A stretch of 64,000 nucleotides of DNA from positions 233,488,765-233,552,764 of the forward strand of contig NC_079147.1 of the NCBI RefSeq assembly GCF_945859685.1. The letters run 5' to 3'. Below are positions 11,412 to 24,213 of the stretch, piece by piece. The translations under genes and the position numbers were made by a program. The number at the start of each line of letters is the position of its first letter. Position 1 is the first letter of the stretch. This DNA is from Eupeodes corollae. Lineage: Eukaryota; Arthropoda; Insecta; Diptera; Syrphidae. The notes beneath the pieces are model-generated. The model was not told the origin of the DNA. It did no database searches and saw only the letters and a program-made list of their open reading frames with translations.

Positions 11412-13610
11412 TTAGGAAAATAGGGAAGGATTAAAAAGGAGATACCGGTGCACATTGGTCTTCAAGTTCTGAACATCAAAATGGGAGGGAAAAACAGAGT
11501 TGGCTTAAGCATTCCACATTCTCGATGTGCGATTTAAGGAAGAATCTCTATACTTGACAGTACGCCCGAAATTGAGCTCAAGGGTAAACTGATGAGCATT
11601 CCTGGAAGTGCGAGTATTACGGCTGAATCGTTTAAGGGGTGGAATGCAGCTGGCTAGTTCAACAGAACATTGTTTGTAAAAATATCGATGAAACAACGAA
11701 AGGCGTGAAACATTGCAGCGGTGTTCTAGCGATGTAAATGTTTCGATTCTAGTTCTATCGCGTATTATTTTTAAAGCCCTTTTTTGTATTCTATCCAAGA
11801 GATTTAAACTTGTTTTAGGGGCGCCTGCCCAGATGTGTGAATTATATACAAGCTTTGGACGGATGAAGGCTTTGTAAATTACAGCCAGATCAGAAGGGGT
11901 AAACAATTTCTTGCACCGTCGGAGAAATCCTAAGAACCTGGCAGCATTTTTGGCAATATCAAATATATGATCGTTCCATAAAAGGTGATCTGTGATACAC
12001 ATACCAAGAACTGACAGTCGATTAGTTTCTTGGATGCAAGTGTCACTCATAGATAGTGGCATCGGGGGTGTGTTACGCCTTAATGACAGGAGACAGCATT
12101 GAGTTTTCGAAGCATTAAATTCAACACGGTTTTTGATTCCCCATTGTACTATGCTGTCAAGATCAGAATTTAATGAGCTTATCATACGCTGCCGTTGAAG
12201 TTCCACATCCGAAGGACAAGGCTGTGAATCTATAAACGAGCATGAGAAGCTGAGGGTACTGTCGTCGGCGAAACAGCTTAATGGATTAGAAGTGGCAGAC
12301 ATAATATCATTTATGAATGTAAGAAAGAGTGTCGGAGGCAAAACGGAGCCCTGGGGAACACCAGCATTTATTTTATGAATTTCAGACTTGTAACCATCCA
12401 ATACAACTTGTATTGAACGGTTAGAAAGGTAATTTCTAATCCAACGAAGAAGAGATTCATCAATACCAAAATCACGCATTTTCGATACAAAAGCTTGGTG
12501 CCAAACTCTATCAAATGCTTTTGAAATATCAAGTGCAATAATCTTACTTTCTCCAAAACGATGTAAAGATTTGTTCCACTGTCCGGTGAGATGAACCATG
12601 AGATCACCAGTGGACCTATTGCTACGAAAACCATACTGTCGGTCATTAAGAAGCTTCCGTTCTTCGAGATATTTCTTGAGCTGATAATTAATCAGCGTTT
12701 CCATGACCTTGGAAAGAAGGGACGTGAGTGCTATTGGACGATAGTTAGAGGGAGAGGAGCATTCGCCTCTTTTAGGGAACAAATGCTATTTTCCATCCGC
12801 TCGGAAAGAGTAGGAAAGAAGGAAAAGTTTACGCAGTGCTTTTGCCAACGATGAAGAACACCTCTTCAGAACAATTGGGGAGATACTATCCGGGCCAGCG
12901 GATTTGTGTATGTCAAGGTCTTTCAGTACTCTTGCAACTGCACGAGTGCGAAAGGAGATTCGTCCCATAGAATCATTTACGCTCTCAAGAACAGGAGTAC
13001 TCATGACACTTTCCGGTAGCGTCGAATTAACAGCAAACTGTGCTGCAAGCAAATTGGCTTTATCAATCGAGCTTACATAGGGAGTGTCATTGTGGACGAG
13101 CGTTGGAACCGAGGATGACGTGGTGTTTCGTACGTTTTTAACAAATGACTAGAAATGTTTACTACCTTTGGGACATTGTAGTAGTTTTCGCCTTAATTTC
13201 TGATCATGCAAAAATTTGGTTTGACTTGTTTCTTGTTATGCAAAGACTGACTTGCGTAAAATATCAATTTGAGCAGATATTTTGTATCGTTTCAATCTCG
13301 TGTTGGATAGGGTATCTTGGATAGGTACATTTTTAGATACATTGTTAAACGAGTTGATAGCTGTATTGAGATAGCTGTCAAAATATAAAAACAACAAACT
13401 TTCGTCACAGAAACGAGGACTATTAGGAAGTGACAATACCTTGATATAGTTTGGAATAATTTCGATCTCATTTCCGGTAAGATTTTGAGTTGGTTTGTGG
13501 GATTAAATCAAGAACTTTTGTTGCATGATATATCCGTTTGGTTATCCAACGCTTTTTTTAAGCCATGAAGGGGCACCAGCAACTAGAATAGCCCATAAAA
13601 TGTGAACAAA
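11412..13610 (-). pseudogene. Jockey/CR1-type LINE, copy 1 (RT nearly intact)
   Basis: This is the best-preserved RT of the window. A 425-codon open frame (11505-12782) carries SNYRPIALTSLLSKVMETL, YGFRSNRSTGDLMVHLT, a catalytic LDISKAFDRVWH, GVPQGSVLPPTLF, the catalytic CFADDSTL, and the later blocks RLSVLGMCITDHLLW and YKAFIRPKLVYNSHIWAGA. A single TAA after RMWNA (11502-11504) cuts it short; the same frame continues through VFPSHFDVQNLKTNVHRYL to the natural stop at 11412-11414. Upstream, a frameshift near 12780 separates it from the start of the RT region (VARVLKDLDIHKSAGPDSIS, about 12890-12950). The endonuclease is only a remnant, so the copy is 5'-truncated. A second copy lies at 39760-41240. 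Confidence 0.88.
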
Positions 13611-14149
13611 CTTGTCTTGATATCTATAATGAATTGCTTATTAACGATTTCAAATTATTAGGATCTCTGGCACAAAGTGCAGCGAAATAAAAGAACTTTT
13701 AACTTGGAGAAAAAACTGTTGTTTTTTCATAATTACCTTCTTAAATTCGGAGGTAAATATCTTCTTCATCGTCTGTTATGTACAGAACATCCTCAAATAA
13801 TACTTCAACTAACATTTTGTATCTTTTTGTTTACCAAAATTTTACAAAATTCTTATATCAATTTTAAAGTTTCTTGAAATTCAATTATGTGTTGAATCAG
13901 CAGCATTTGACATCGCTGCTGTTTTTGACAAGCTATTATTTTACATGGAAGACACTAACAAAAAGGTACCCGGATACTTCATCTGTCTGAGATTGAACGC
14001 AGCCATTATGAACTAGCAAATAAAACTGAACATACATCAAGTGGCAGCTGTCAAAAAGCCCAAGTCCGAAACAGTTATTGCAGGATTAAAAACCAAATGT
14101 CTGAAAAAACACCCTTTACATTAGTGGAATTTACATCCCTAACACATAG
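13611..14149. other. No gene seen
   Basis: AT-rich spacer between two LINE copies. One 66-codon open frame (13677-13877) has no recognisable domain and is probably chance. Confidence 0.5.
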
Positions 14150-16060
14150 GTAGGTAGGTAGAAATGGCGATCTCAAGGCAACCTAGCCTGAGATCCAATT
14201 AGCGCTAAAGTGCGCCGTTTTGATACCAAAAATTCGTTTGACATGTGATTGAAAGGGACAGATTTATAGAGTTGCTTCATAGTGATTATGCTAGAGCCAT
14301 TTTATCGCATTGAGAAAGAAGATTAGGTCTCTAATCTTTGTCTCAGATAGCTCATCAAGTTCGTGAAAAAATGCTTTTCCAAAGCATTTCATTCTGGTGT
14401 TTGCCAAAGCAGGACATTTGCAGAGGAAATGGATTATGGTTTCACTTTCTCTTTGGTCACTACAGCTACGGCAAAAGGTGTTGTAAGAGATACCCAACTT
14501 CTTCGCATGAACTCCTATAGGCCAATGTCCTGTACAAACCGCAACAATCCTGGCTATGTCTTGCCTTGGCCTGCATAGAAGATCGTTTTTATTATATGTG
14601 GAATATGGGCCATATCTTCCTAGATATAATGCAATTGGGTAAATTGCTCCACCTTGGGTTTGATTCAGTTTGGTAGATATAAAAGATTTTACCCTTCATA
14701 GCATCAAGAGGAATGTGAACTATTTCCGCAAGTGAGCTATGAAGGGCCGATCCTTGCCTGGCTAGCTCGTCAGCCCGTTCATTTCCCACGATACCACTAT
14801 GGCCCGGAAACCAGATCAGGGTGACACCGAGGTTTATATTCAGGCTCGCAAGCTCATAGCGACATTGCTGGACTAATTTAGATGAGGATATGGCCGAGTT
14901 AATGGCTTTGACAGCTGCCTGACTGTCTGTAAAGATAGCCACATTTCGGTTTTGGTTTGGGTTTTGTTTAAGTATCTTACATGCCTCCCTTATTGCCTGA
15001 AAAACGCTAGCAAAGTCAGGAAGCCTAAAGGATTTGGCTACATTTAGGGACTCAGAAAAGATCCCAGAACCAACTCCGCACTCCATCTTTGAGCCGTCAG
15101 TAAAGATGGTTGTGTCGAAACCTATCGACGATGTCATCCTCCCAATCTTCTATCGATTGGAAAATAACCTTAAAACCCTTACTAAGGTTCAAAGTAGGAG
15201 TGCAGTAGTCAGTGTCTACCGAGATAATATCTGAGGGAATCAATTTCGTAGTGTTGCTGTGACCATAAGGTTTTGACAACCAGCTATTTGATTCCTTCAG
15301 CCTAATAGCGCTGCAGGAAACTATGTATTTAATAAAAAGGTCGATTGGTAGAAGATCCAAAATAACGTTTAAGGCGTCCGTTGGGCAAGTATGCATGGCC
15401 CCTGTGGTGCCCACGCAAGCTGTTCTCTGAACCTTCTTTAGCTTATCAATATTATAGGCTTTGCTAAGAGCAGGCCACCTCACAATCGAACCATATGTTA
15501 AGATTGGGCGTACTATGGCTGTGTACGTCCATAAAATCATCTTCGACTACAGTCACCACTTTTTGCCGAAAGTTTTGCTGCAGGCTTAGAAGGCAACACA
15601 GGCCTTCTTAACCCGTACTTCAATATTTAGTTTCCAGTTTAGTTTAGGGTCGAGTATAACTCCCAAATATTTTGCACTGGAAGACAATGATAGGATTTGA
15701 CCATTGAGTCGAGGTAGCGTGAAGGGCGGTACTTTAGTTTTGGTGGTAAAGAACAACAGTTCAGTTTTACTTTGGTTAGCTTCTAGTCCTCAACTCGTGG
15801 CCCAGTTGCTAACTTTCTTCAAAGCTGACTGCGTGATTTCACTAATCACAGAGGTGTACTTTCCTGACACCAATAGCACCAAATCATCCGCGTAGTATAC
15901 CGCCTTCACTCCACATTTCCCTAATTTAACGAGAATTGTATTCATGACCAGAAGCCATAGAAGAGGCGAAAGAACACCACCCTGGGGTGTTCTTCTACTC
16001 ACGTGTTTTGTTGCGATTGTATTGCCTAGAGAGGCTCGAAACCCTAACACATTCTTCGTT
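14150..16060 (-). pseudogene. I/R1-type LINE with RNase H, copy A
   Basis: Minus-strand order: RT with RTPQGGVLSPLLW and YYADDLVLLVSG (15790-16050), thumb region with PILTYGSIVRWPAL (about 15460), then an RNase H domain with FTDGSKMECGVGSG, IFTDSQAAVKAI and WFPGHSGIVGNERADELAR (14592-15137), which hold the usual catalytic Asp residues. It ends with a Cys/His zinc knuckle-like CRSCSDQRESETIIHFLCKC (about 14400-14480). A (TAGG)n run near 14150 may be the 3' tail. An RNase H after the RT is typical of I-group elements and some R1-group ones. Frames are broken at several points and the 5' half is absent. Confidence 0.87.
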
Positions 16061-16861
16061 AAGTAAAATTATCAATGTCATTGCGAAACGAATTATGCGT
16101 CATTATAAAATCCAGACACGCACAAATGTTTAAGTTACTTTTATCAGTCTCATTTTCATGGCGCTCTGATTGAAATTTTTGTTTAAATAAATTGACTAAA
16201 TCTAACTCCATTTATGACCATATGTACAAATAAGTTACTCCTAAATACGATCAACTTAAATATTTCTTGTATTATCTTTTTCAATTAGTATATTTTAAGC
16301 TCAATATCCGAGTCATAATATTTGCACTTCTTCATTAAAAACTTAAACAAACAGATACGCATCTTCTATTATTATAAATAAAGCACTCAAAATTGTTTCA
16401 ATAAATATTTAACCATTAATATTCTTCACACATCACACTTTTTCTCAAGGTATAAATTAAAGATACATTTCACTCCATAGATATACCTCATATGTATCTA
16501 CTAAGAGGTTTGTTTCTTTAAATTCAGTTTTAAGGTCATTACCTACCGGTTGTTGTAAATATAGGTAACCAGGCGTAATCTTATTCAGCGAGACAAATCT
16601 TTAAGTCGTTAAGATGCTTTTTTTTAATGGTTGCCAACGTAACTCAAACAAACAATTCTCATGAGTCAAGAAAAGTTAGACATCTTGGAAACGAATTTAA
16701 AGGAAGGAAACCCAATTTATATGGCTTTCATACTTCGTAAAAAGTACCCTAAATTATTAGTGAGTGAAGCTTAAATTATTAGGAGGAAGACATGACTATA
16801 CATTCATCTCTGATGAACCTACCCGAAAAATATAATAATAAAGCTTTGGAAAGTACGTTAG
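16061..16861. other. No gene seen
   Basis: AT-rich DNA between LINE copies A and B. No coding sequence or clear repeat was found. Confidence 0.55.
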
Positions 16862-18485
16862 GTTGGAGTGGCTGTCCAGATGTCATTGACGCACGTAGAC
16901 CTCAAGGGTCCATTGTGATACCACTAATGAGGTTACTCATGGGAGAGTAATGAACTTAAACAAACCATTTTGTTCTTTTAATAAAGTTAGAGAGACGTTT
17001 TGTGGCAATCCTTGCCAGTTCACTGGTGGTATCGAAGAAGGGATTACCGAGGAAGTAATTCCTTCTAATGGAGAGTGCTGGACATGTACATAGAAGATGT
17101 TGGGCCGTTTCCTCTTCCTTCTCGTCCATGCAGCTTCTACAGAAGTCATTTGTGTAGACCCCTAGCCTCAGAGCATGTCTTCCTATGAGGCAGTGTCCCG
17201 TTATTACTCCAATTGTACAGCTTATACTTTGTCTGCTCAGTGATATCAAGCCTTTTGACCGTTTTAAGTCAATACTTGGCCATATTTGCTTGGTTGCCAG
17301 GCAGGTGGTACTTTGTGACCATCTAGCATTTGTTGTTTCTAGAGCATATTGCTTGAGAAGATATTTGCATGTAGCAAGTGGTGTTCCTATGTTATGTTTT
17401 TGTCTAACATGAGTCAGAAGTGTTCCGTTTTTGGCGAGCTCATCGGCTTTGCAATTTCCCGGAATGTCTCTGTGGCCCGGCACCCAAATGAGGTGAATGT
17501 TAAACTGTTCCGTCATCTCATTCAGAGATGATCGACAATCGTGGACTATTTGAAAGTTTGTGGAGACAGACGCGAGAGATTTAAGAGCGGCTTGGCTGTC
17601 TGAGAAGATTCGTATATCCTTACAAGATATAACGTTTTCTTTGAGCCAGGATAGTGCTTCTTTAATCGCCATTACTTCGGCCTGGAATACACTACATTGA
17701 TTGGGAAGTCTATAGGATAGACTGAGATTCAGTTGTTCTGAAAAGATACTACTTCCAACTCCGTGATAGGTCTTTGAACCGTCAGTATAGAAGTGTACCG
17801 CATCGTCTTCCAGGGGTCTCTTTTCTTCCCAGGAGGATCTTGAAGGGAAAACACATGGAAGCTTTTACCGAATACCATTTTTGGGGTGGTATAGTCTAAG
17901 CTATCTGAGATAGATCTGAAACTGTCTAGAATAGTAGTATGTCCAGTATTGTTACTGGTCCATTGAGAGGTGGCTCTAAGCCTTACACATGAGTTGGCTT
18001 AAAAGCACTTCCAGTGCTGCGGTTGGTGTTGAGGGAAGTGCTCCTGTGATGCACATACCTGCTGACCACTGGACTTTGATGAGCTTGTTTAGATTTACCA
18101 CCTTGTCCAGTGCGGTCCACCATACGACAGCTCCATAAATGAGTATCCGTCTGATTACCGAAGTGTATAGGAATTGGGTTATTTTTGGGGAGAAGCCCCA
18201 TTTTGATCCTATGGCCTTTTTACAAGTAAAAAGCGCTACAGTAGTCTTTTTTACTCTTTCATCAATATTTTCCTTCCAATTTAGTTTTTTGTCTAAAATG
18301 AGGCCCAAATATTTATCTTGGTCAAAAAAGCTTAATGGTATTCCTCTAATCTTGGGTGGGCTAATCTGAGGAATATTATATCTTCTCAAAAAGAGTATTA
18401 ATTCTGTTTTGTATGGGTTGACGTCCAATCCACATTGCTTAGCCCATTTAGTTAGCCTGTTTAGGGCTTTGGAATGTAACATTTA
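16862..18485 (-). pseudogene. I/R1-type LINE with RNase H, copy B
   Basis: This is a 5'-truncated copy that starts after the catalytic YADD (GLDVNPYKTELILFLRR at about 18385) and continues through DQDKYLGLILDKKLNWKEN and an intact 238-codon frame (16956-17672). That frame has most of an RNase H domain (IRIFSDSQAALKSL, HLIWVPGHRDIPGNCKADEL) and the zinc knuckle-like CRSCMDEKEEETAQHLLCTC. The 3' end is at ACTCCAACCTA (minus sense), shared exactly with copy C at 49376. A deletion or frame change lies near 17680-17980. Similarity to copy C is very high, so this family was mobile more recently than copy A's. Confidence 0.88.
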
Positions 18486-18664
18486 GTGAAATAACTAATA
18501 GCTACCCGAAGTTCATTTAGCCATCAAAATGGCGATTGAAAGACTCTTTCTGATGTGGAAAGATGTGTGAAGTGATTCCAATATTCTTAAATGAGCCCTA
18601 TACAATAAATACATGTTTTAAAATCATGTTTTGAACTTGATTTGAACATATGAATAACATAGTG

Positions 18665-18840
18665 CTAAAATATCAGCTGTCTTCTAAAGCTTCTAAAACA
18701 CCTAACTTAATAAATAGCAAGCAATTGACATATTGCGTTCCGAAATTTGGGACACCATTTATAATGAATTAGTTCTATAAAATTTAATCGCGGAATCATA
18801 TCGATTATTCTTAAACAAACCAAGTTTTGATCTATTTGGG
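18665..18840. repeat. Direct repeat, left unit
   Basis: A stretch containing ATATCAGCTGTCTTCTAAAG and CGATTATTCTTAAACAAAC recurs at 19445-19560 in the same orientation, with the right unit about 60 bp shorter. The two units flank a mariner N-terminal fragment. They could be element-internal or flanking duplications. Confidence 0.6.
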
Positions 18841-18889
18841 ACGATTCACCATCCGCTTTAAATATGGGTGGAGTTCGTTCGACTGTGCT

Positions 18890-19260
18890 GCTGAATATTA
18901 CAAGCGTTGATTCGGTCCAGAAGGTTTGTTTGCGTCGAATCATGCGACACATAAAACATTTTTTTGTATCCAGCCTAACTAACTAACTAACTCTTATCTC
19001 CTGAGCCAAATGCCAGTCTAACTCTATGTTTTCTATGATTTGATCGGTATTTGTCATCACCGGTCTTCCGCGGCGCCGCCGGCTGGCTGATTCATGGTTT
19101 CGTTTTCACCGGCTCTGAATCGTTGAAATCATTTCTCCGCGGTTCGATACCCCCAAACACAAATAATCTCGCGAAACGTACCTTTAGCGATTTTGCCTCT
19201 AACGAAGGAAAACTTTAAAATAGCTCGAATTTCGGTGTTAGTAAACTTCATTTTTACATG
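18890..19260 (-). pseudogene. Mariner transposase N-terminal fragment
   Basis: The minus strand encodes a segment like the DNA-binding half of mariner transposases: TAEKWFQRFRAGENE, then GGAGRPVMTNTDQIIENIE, then WHLAQEI (about 18990-19140). This matches the order of the helix-turn-helix region of SETMAR-like mariners. The catalytic domain is not visible nearby, and a frame change follows the N-terminus. Confidence 0.65.
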
Positions 19261-20314
19261 TATATAACTGTTGAATACAATATCCAAACTAATCATGCAT
19301 AGTGTCGTTTTGTAGGTTATGTCAAGACCTTTCAAATGATGTATAGTATTGCCAGATACGAGCTCTTTAGAGCTTTGTACATAGCCGCGAAATTCAAGAG
19401 ACAAAATGGCGAAAGGGAGACATTTTCCAATCTTTTATAATGTGAAAATATCAGTTGTCTTCTAAAGCTTCTAACACTCTTAACTATATGAAAGCGATTG
19501 AAATATTGAGTTCCCTTATTTTGGACACCATTTATAATGAATCGATTATTCTTAAACAAACTAAATTTTTAACTATAGAAGATGGACATAACTTTAATAA
19601 AAAAAGTGGCAACCATAAACATAAGTTAAGCACGCGTCAAAAGACAAAGTATAATTTATATGCAATAGCTTTGTTTTGTTAATTTATATTCGCATAGTAA
19701 TATAATAAATAATAACAATAATTTTGTTTTCTTCTTCAGTTTTGTTGTTGTTGGAGATTTGGCGCAAATTTTATGATTTCCTTTAGTTGTCAATATTCAA
19801 AGAAAGATTGAAATACATATTTTATAGTTACCATACCAACTGTGCTTTAAAACTGTGATTGAAATGAGTTCAATGTCACGTTTGGTGACGTCGCGTCCGT
19901 TGTATCTAATCCAATATCTGATAGATAGACAGGTTTTATAAATCTAATCTGCAAATCTGAACTTAAGGCTTGACATAGCCTTGTCAAACAAAACATTTTA
20001 GTGACCTAATGCAGTTCTTTACGAGTTGGGTGTGTACGAATTTTTATTATCATTCGATTAACTTAAGGTTCAAAGTTTATTTTGTCGTCTTATTGTTTGA
20101 AACCTCATTTCAAACATAACCTATAAATTTAGCTTACTTATGCAGAAGTTATATTAAACCTAACTTATTGCTTATATGAAAGAAGTAAGGAGCAATCAAT
20201 TTGATAAGCAAGAATATCACGAATGAAAACTATCTCAAAGTATCATATTCGAGTTTTTAATTGTTAAAGGTTAAGAAGCTTACATCTTGTACCATATGAA
20301 GGCTTTAGAATATT
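19261..20314. other. No gene seen; right unit of a direct repeat at 19445-19560
   Basis: AT-rich DNA. The stretch 19445-19560 repeats the unit at 18665-18840. No other feature is recognised. Confidence 0.5.
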
Positions 20315-20620
20315 TCACTTTAATTTACATACTGATATCCTAGTAAATCGTTTTTGAATAGTTTCAAAAAGAATAAAGATAATAGTATGGGTTCCATATG
20401 ACTGAACAATACTTAAGTACTGATATGAAATTGCAAGAATATAACGCCTTGAGTGTAAAAGGGTCACAAAAACAAAAAATTTAAAACCAAGTAAGGAGTT
20501 AGCTTTCGCTATAATGAAGTCGACGTGGAGAGAAAAAGTTAGTTTCGCATCAAAGGTGACTCCAAGATCCTTTTGTTTGGGAGACAACTAGGAGATTGAT
20601 TTAATGTCGTCAGCAAACAT
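20315..20620 (-). pseudogene. Non-LTR RT 3' fragment (CR1/Jockey group)
   Basis: A 90-codon minus frame reads KDLGVTFDAKLTFSLHVDFI, then an altered thumb region, then QKRFTRISVCKLK. The order (YLGV-like motif, IQKRFTR near the end) is that of the last third of CR1/Jockey RTs. Nothing upstream of it belongs to the same copy. Confidence 0.65.
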
Positions 20621-20639
20621 AAGGTTAGGTTAAAGTCGC

Positions 20640-20913
20640 TGTTAGGCTAGTTTGATGGGCCATTGACCACATGAATCTTGTGGCTTCCTCCTAAGCTCAA
20701 TGGCTGATTATGCTGATATGATTTAGATCGTTAAAGAGGAATTCTGCTAGGTCATTCTTGCGTTTTTGAGGTAGAGCATGTACAGAGAAGGTGAAGAACT
20801 GTTTCCTCCTCTTCCTCGTTCATACCGCTTCTGCAAAGCGATTTGTGAATACGCTTAACAGCGTTGCGTGCTTTCCTATTAGACTCTGTCCGGTTATGGC
20901 ACCTATTATCGAG
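20640..20913 (-). pseudogene. I/R1-type LINE copy D, 3' part
   Basis: Minus strand: SIIGAITGQSLIGKHATLL, matching the CTIGVITGHCLIGRHALRL segment of copies B and C, then a degraded zinc knuckle. It continues the copy whose upstream part is at 23274-23780, on the other side of the hAT-like element. Confidence 0.75.
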
Positions 20914-23265
20914 CATTGGCGGATCCACGGGGGGGGGTCGTAGGGGTCATGACCCCCCCCTGGGAGATAATTTGTTTGCTTTTTCGTAAGAATTCCCTTC
21001 AATTCAAAACTAATCGCATTGTGTTAATGGATATGACCCCCATTATATTTTGAATTATTTATTTTTTTTGTATATGAAAACAACATTTGTATTTTACTTC
21101 CTTAAACTTTGTTGCTAAAGGTACTTCTTTTGACTGGAGATTGGACCAGGAACATAATAAGAATAGGATATTCAGCCCTATTCCAAAAACACAGCACAAA
21201 TTCATCAACTTTTGACCAATTGACGATCCAGGGGGGGGGGGTCATATGAGCCAAAAAGCTTATACAGTTAAGTTGTATAAGCAAAGATTTCATTAAAAGA
21301 TTTATTAGTAATTTAACGACATTCACCCAAAATTGGTTTGCTATCAAAAACAACTCAAATTTTTATTTTCGCTCAATTTAGAACTTGAAAAAACTTTAGT
21401 CATGCTTTAAATTATTTTCATAAGAAATGTTTCTAAGAAAAAGAGCAATTATTCAAGTTCTTAAGAAGAAACCTTGAATAAGAGATCATCAATTTTATGT
21501 TAAATTGCCTTTGAATTTCTTAAACTAGCCTTTAACTTTATTATTACATTTTTTTGACACACGTAAATAGTGATTATTGAAGTGATTTTTACTGCGACAT
21601 ATAGGAACTATATACTCGTAGCAAGTTTTGCATTAGTAAACAATTTCAAACTAGAGTTTCTATTCAAATATGACATTCCGACGGTAGAGAAGTCGAAAAA
21701 AATGGGTACATAGATTCCTTCCGTCTGTCTGTCTTTTCTGGCCCCTACAGTCCAAACTATCAGCTGATTAGTGTAGGGAGTTTTTATCATTTCATTAATA
21801 CAAAAAATAACAGCAGTCCCCACACAAATTTTTTGGTTCAAACATGTGAATTTTCTGAAACTTTCTCAAAATTTTCTGTTCTTAATTTGGCTTCTTTCTA
21901 CAACAAAAACATATTTTCGTATTGCTCCAGAAGGGTACCCTCAAAAAAATCTTTATTTTGTTTTTAAGATTTCTCAAGAACTATTGAAACGATTTTAAAA
22001 TTCTTCTCTTTCTGTGCAAGCTCTTGTCAATGATCAAATTGATGATGATTTTTTATGATCAAAAATATATTTTTTTTTATTTTTAATAAATTACTAATTT
22101 TGTTTACAAAAATTGATATCTCAGAAAGGCGACAACATTTTTTTACGAAATTTAAATGTAAAATTTCATATATTTATAAGCTCTTTATTTAGTGCTTATA
22201 CCAGAAATATTTTTAAGACAAATTTTAAAATGATTTTGGAAAAAATAGGTTAATCTAAATTTTTTGACAAATAAAATGGCATTTAAATTATTGAGAAGAA
22301 CTTATTTTGGAGGTATTTACATTTTTAAATCTTAAAATATAGGCAATATTTTTAAACAGACTTTTTGGAAGAAATTATCAAGTTCTTGCAACCCAGTCGT
22401 GCATTTCATTTCTTTCAAGACTGGGTTTCTGTTGAATACAAAAGATCTTAAAAAATTAATTAAATCTACTTTTTGAAGTGAATTTGCTTTGGATGCTCTA
22501 GAACTGAGATTCAAACATGAATTTCAATAATACAAATATCCCAAAAAATCAAGTGACACTTTTGTTAAACTAATGGCTAACTGAAAAACATAATAAACGT
22601 TTCATATCTATAAAAGCTTTGAAACGTGTAATTTGTGAGTGCTACAAAACTTTTCTTCCCAACTTATTTGCTTACTTACCTTACTTAGTTTGAATTTAAT
22701 TTTTTTAGATAAATTATGTTCTTAAATACAACTATTTCCTTGAATTCAAGAACTAAACCTTTTTGTCTCTACAATTTTTAAGTTTTGTTAACGCCTTTAT
22801 AAGATTCAAATAAGCAGATTGATAACGATATTAATAAGAAATTCCCGGAAATTAAGTTCGAAAAAGCTACGTCAAAAAAAGTCCGACATTTTTACATTCA
22901 GATCTTCTCTCATTTTCTAGATTTTTAAATTTTTACAGCGTTCTAGGCATTAATAAAAATGAAAGCAAGAAAAGTGTGTATTGTTTTTGGAATAAAGAAA
23001 CGTTTCAAAACAATTTCCTACATTTCGGCGCGAAATGCACCAAAAACCCTCTAAGCTATTGTAGCTCTTAAATATGGCATATTTAGACAACTGTACGAAT
23101 CTTGAAATGCTTTCTAAATAATTTGATAGCTAAAGTTGTCATTTTAGCAATTATTAAATTTTGTTAGCATCCTTTACAAAACATTAGAGAACATTTTTGA
23201 GCGGTGAGTAAAAACTCGTCTAAGTGTGTGACCCCCCCCTGATGAAAAGTCTGGATCCGCCCTTG
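20914..23265. mobile_element. Non-autonomous hAT-like element, 2352 bp
   Basis: The termini CATTGGCGGATCCACGG and (inverted) CAAGGGCGGATCCAGAC are imperfect inverted repeats, each followed by a G-run. The flanks TTATCGAG (20906-20913) and TTAACGAG (23266-23273) form an 8-bp duplication with one mismatch, the size expected for hAT elements. It splits LINE copy D. No hAT transposase domain is visible; a minus frame at 22332-22514 is unrecognised. Another GATCCAGGGGGGGG run near 21227 hints at internal rearrangement or a nested end. Confidence 0.75.
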
Positions 23266-23273
23266 TTAACGAG

Positions 23274-23780
23274 TTGGCCAGAAGTTTTTCGTGACCTGAC
23301 ACTTTGTGATGTTGTTCCACCTGTTCCTTCTTCATCATATCGTTTTGCTTTAGCAACAATTTACAAGTAGCGATTGGTACGCCAGTATGTGCCAAACGTT
23401 GTAGGATGGGCTGCACTGGCGAGTTCATCTGCCTTGCAGTTACCTGGAATGTCTCTATGGCCCGGCACCCAGCAAAGGTGAATATTAAACTATTGCGCCA
23501 TCTCCATTAGAGATGATCGACAGTTATGGACGGTTATAGAATTTGTAGAGACAGAGTCAAGAGATTTTATAGTGGCCTGATTATCTGAGAAAATACGCAT
23601 ATCAGATGATGGAACACGCTACAATGCTTGGGAAGGTGGAATGGGAGACTTAATTTCAGTCGTTCAGAGTACACACCTCCACCAACCCCTTCTTTTGTTT
23701 TTGAACAATCTGTACAAAAATGGATTGACTCGTCTTTCAGGAATGCCCTACCCAGAAAGATCTGGGAGGTACATAAGACA
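23274..23780 (-). pseudogene. I/R1-type LINE copy D, RNase H part
   Basis: Minus strand: a degraded RNase H start (FCTDCSKTKEGVGGGVYSER at about 23670-23720, with the expected DGSK altered to DCSK), then remnants of the middle, then VPIATCKLLLKQ (about 23340). Frameshifts and stops are frequent, so this copy is older than B and C. Its 3' part continues at 20640-20913. Confidence 0.75.
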
Positions 23781-24075
23781 AAGAAAAGATTTATTGATGA
23801 GAAGAATATCAATAACAAAAGGAAGAAAAAGTAGAGGTTCATGGTGGCTTCCTTGGGGAACACCAGAAGTCAGAGATATTGGAAGGGATAAAGACGAATT
23901 GATAATCAAGTATATTGGGTTCGACTCGAATGAAATCCTAAAGCTGTTAGTTTAGTTATTAACATTTCATGATTAACTATCGAAAGCTTTAGAAAAATCA
24001 TTGTGAACAACATCAGATTATAAACCATCTTCAAGGTTACTTGCGACCTCATTGCATAGAATGTTTAGATTAGTT
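23781..24075 (-). pseudogene. Non-LTR RT fragment (palm)
   Basis: The minus strand holds a short RT piece: ASNLEDGL, a stop, then VVHNDFSKAFDS (the first catalytic Asp block, about 23975-24010), and further on FPKEATMNLYFFF, a decayed GVPQGSHLGPLLF. It is joined directly to LINE copy D and belongs to another family. Confidence 0.6.
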
Positions 24076-24213
24076 ACCGTCGATCTTCCAGAGAAAGGCC
24101 ATTTTGAAACGGCTAGGTCTTAAGAACCCAAACTTAGAACCGAAAACCCCGACATTCATTTTGGTTGGCTTACTATGTAGCAAAGTCACTTCATAAACTT
24201 GCCTGCCATCATA

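Noticed and set aside
12591..12854. Plus-strand 87-codon frame
   Set aside because: Shadow of the Jockey/CR1-type RT on the minus strand; a near-identical shadow appears opposite copy 2 (39979-40260).
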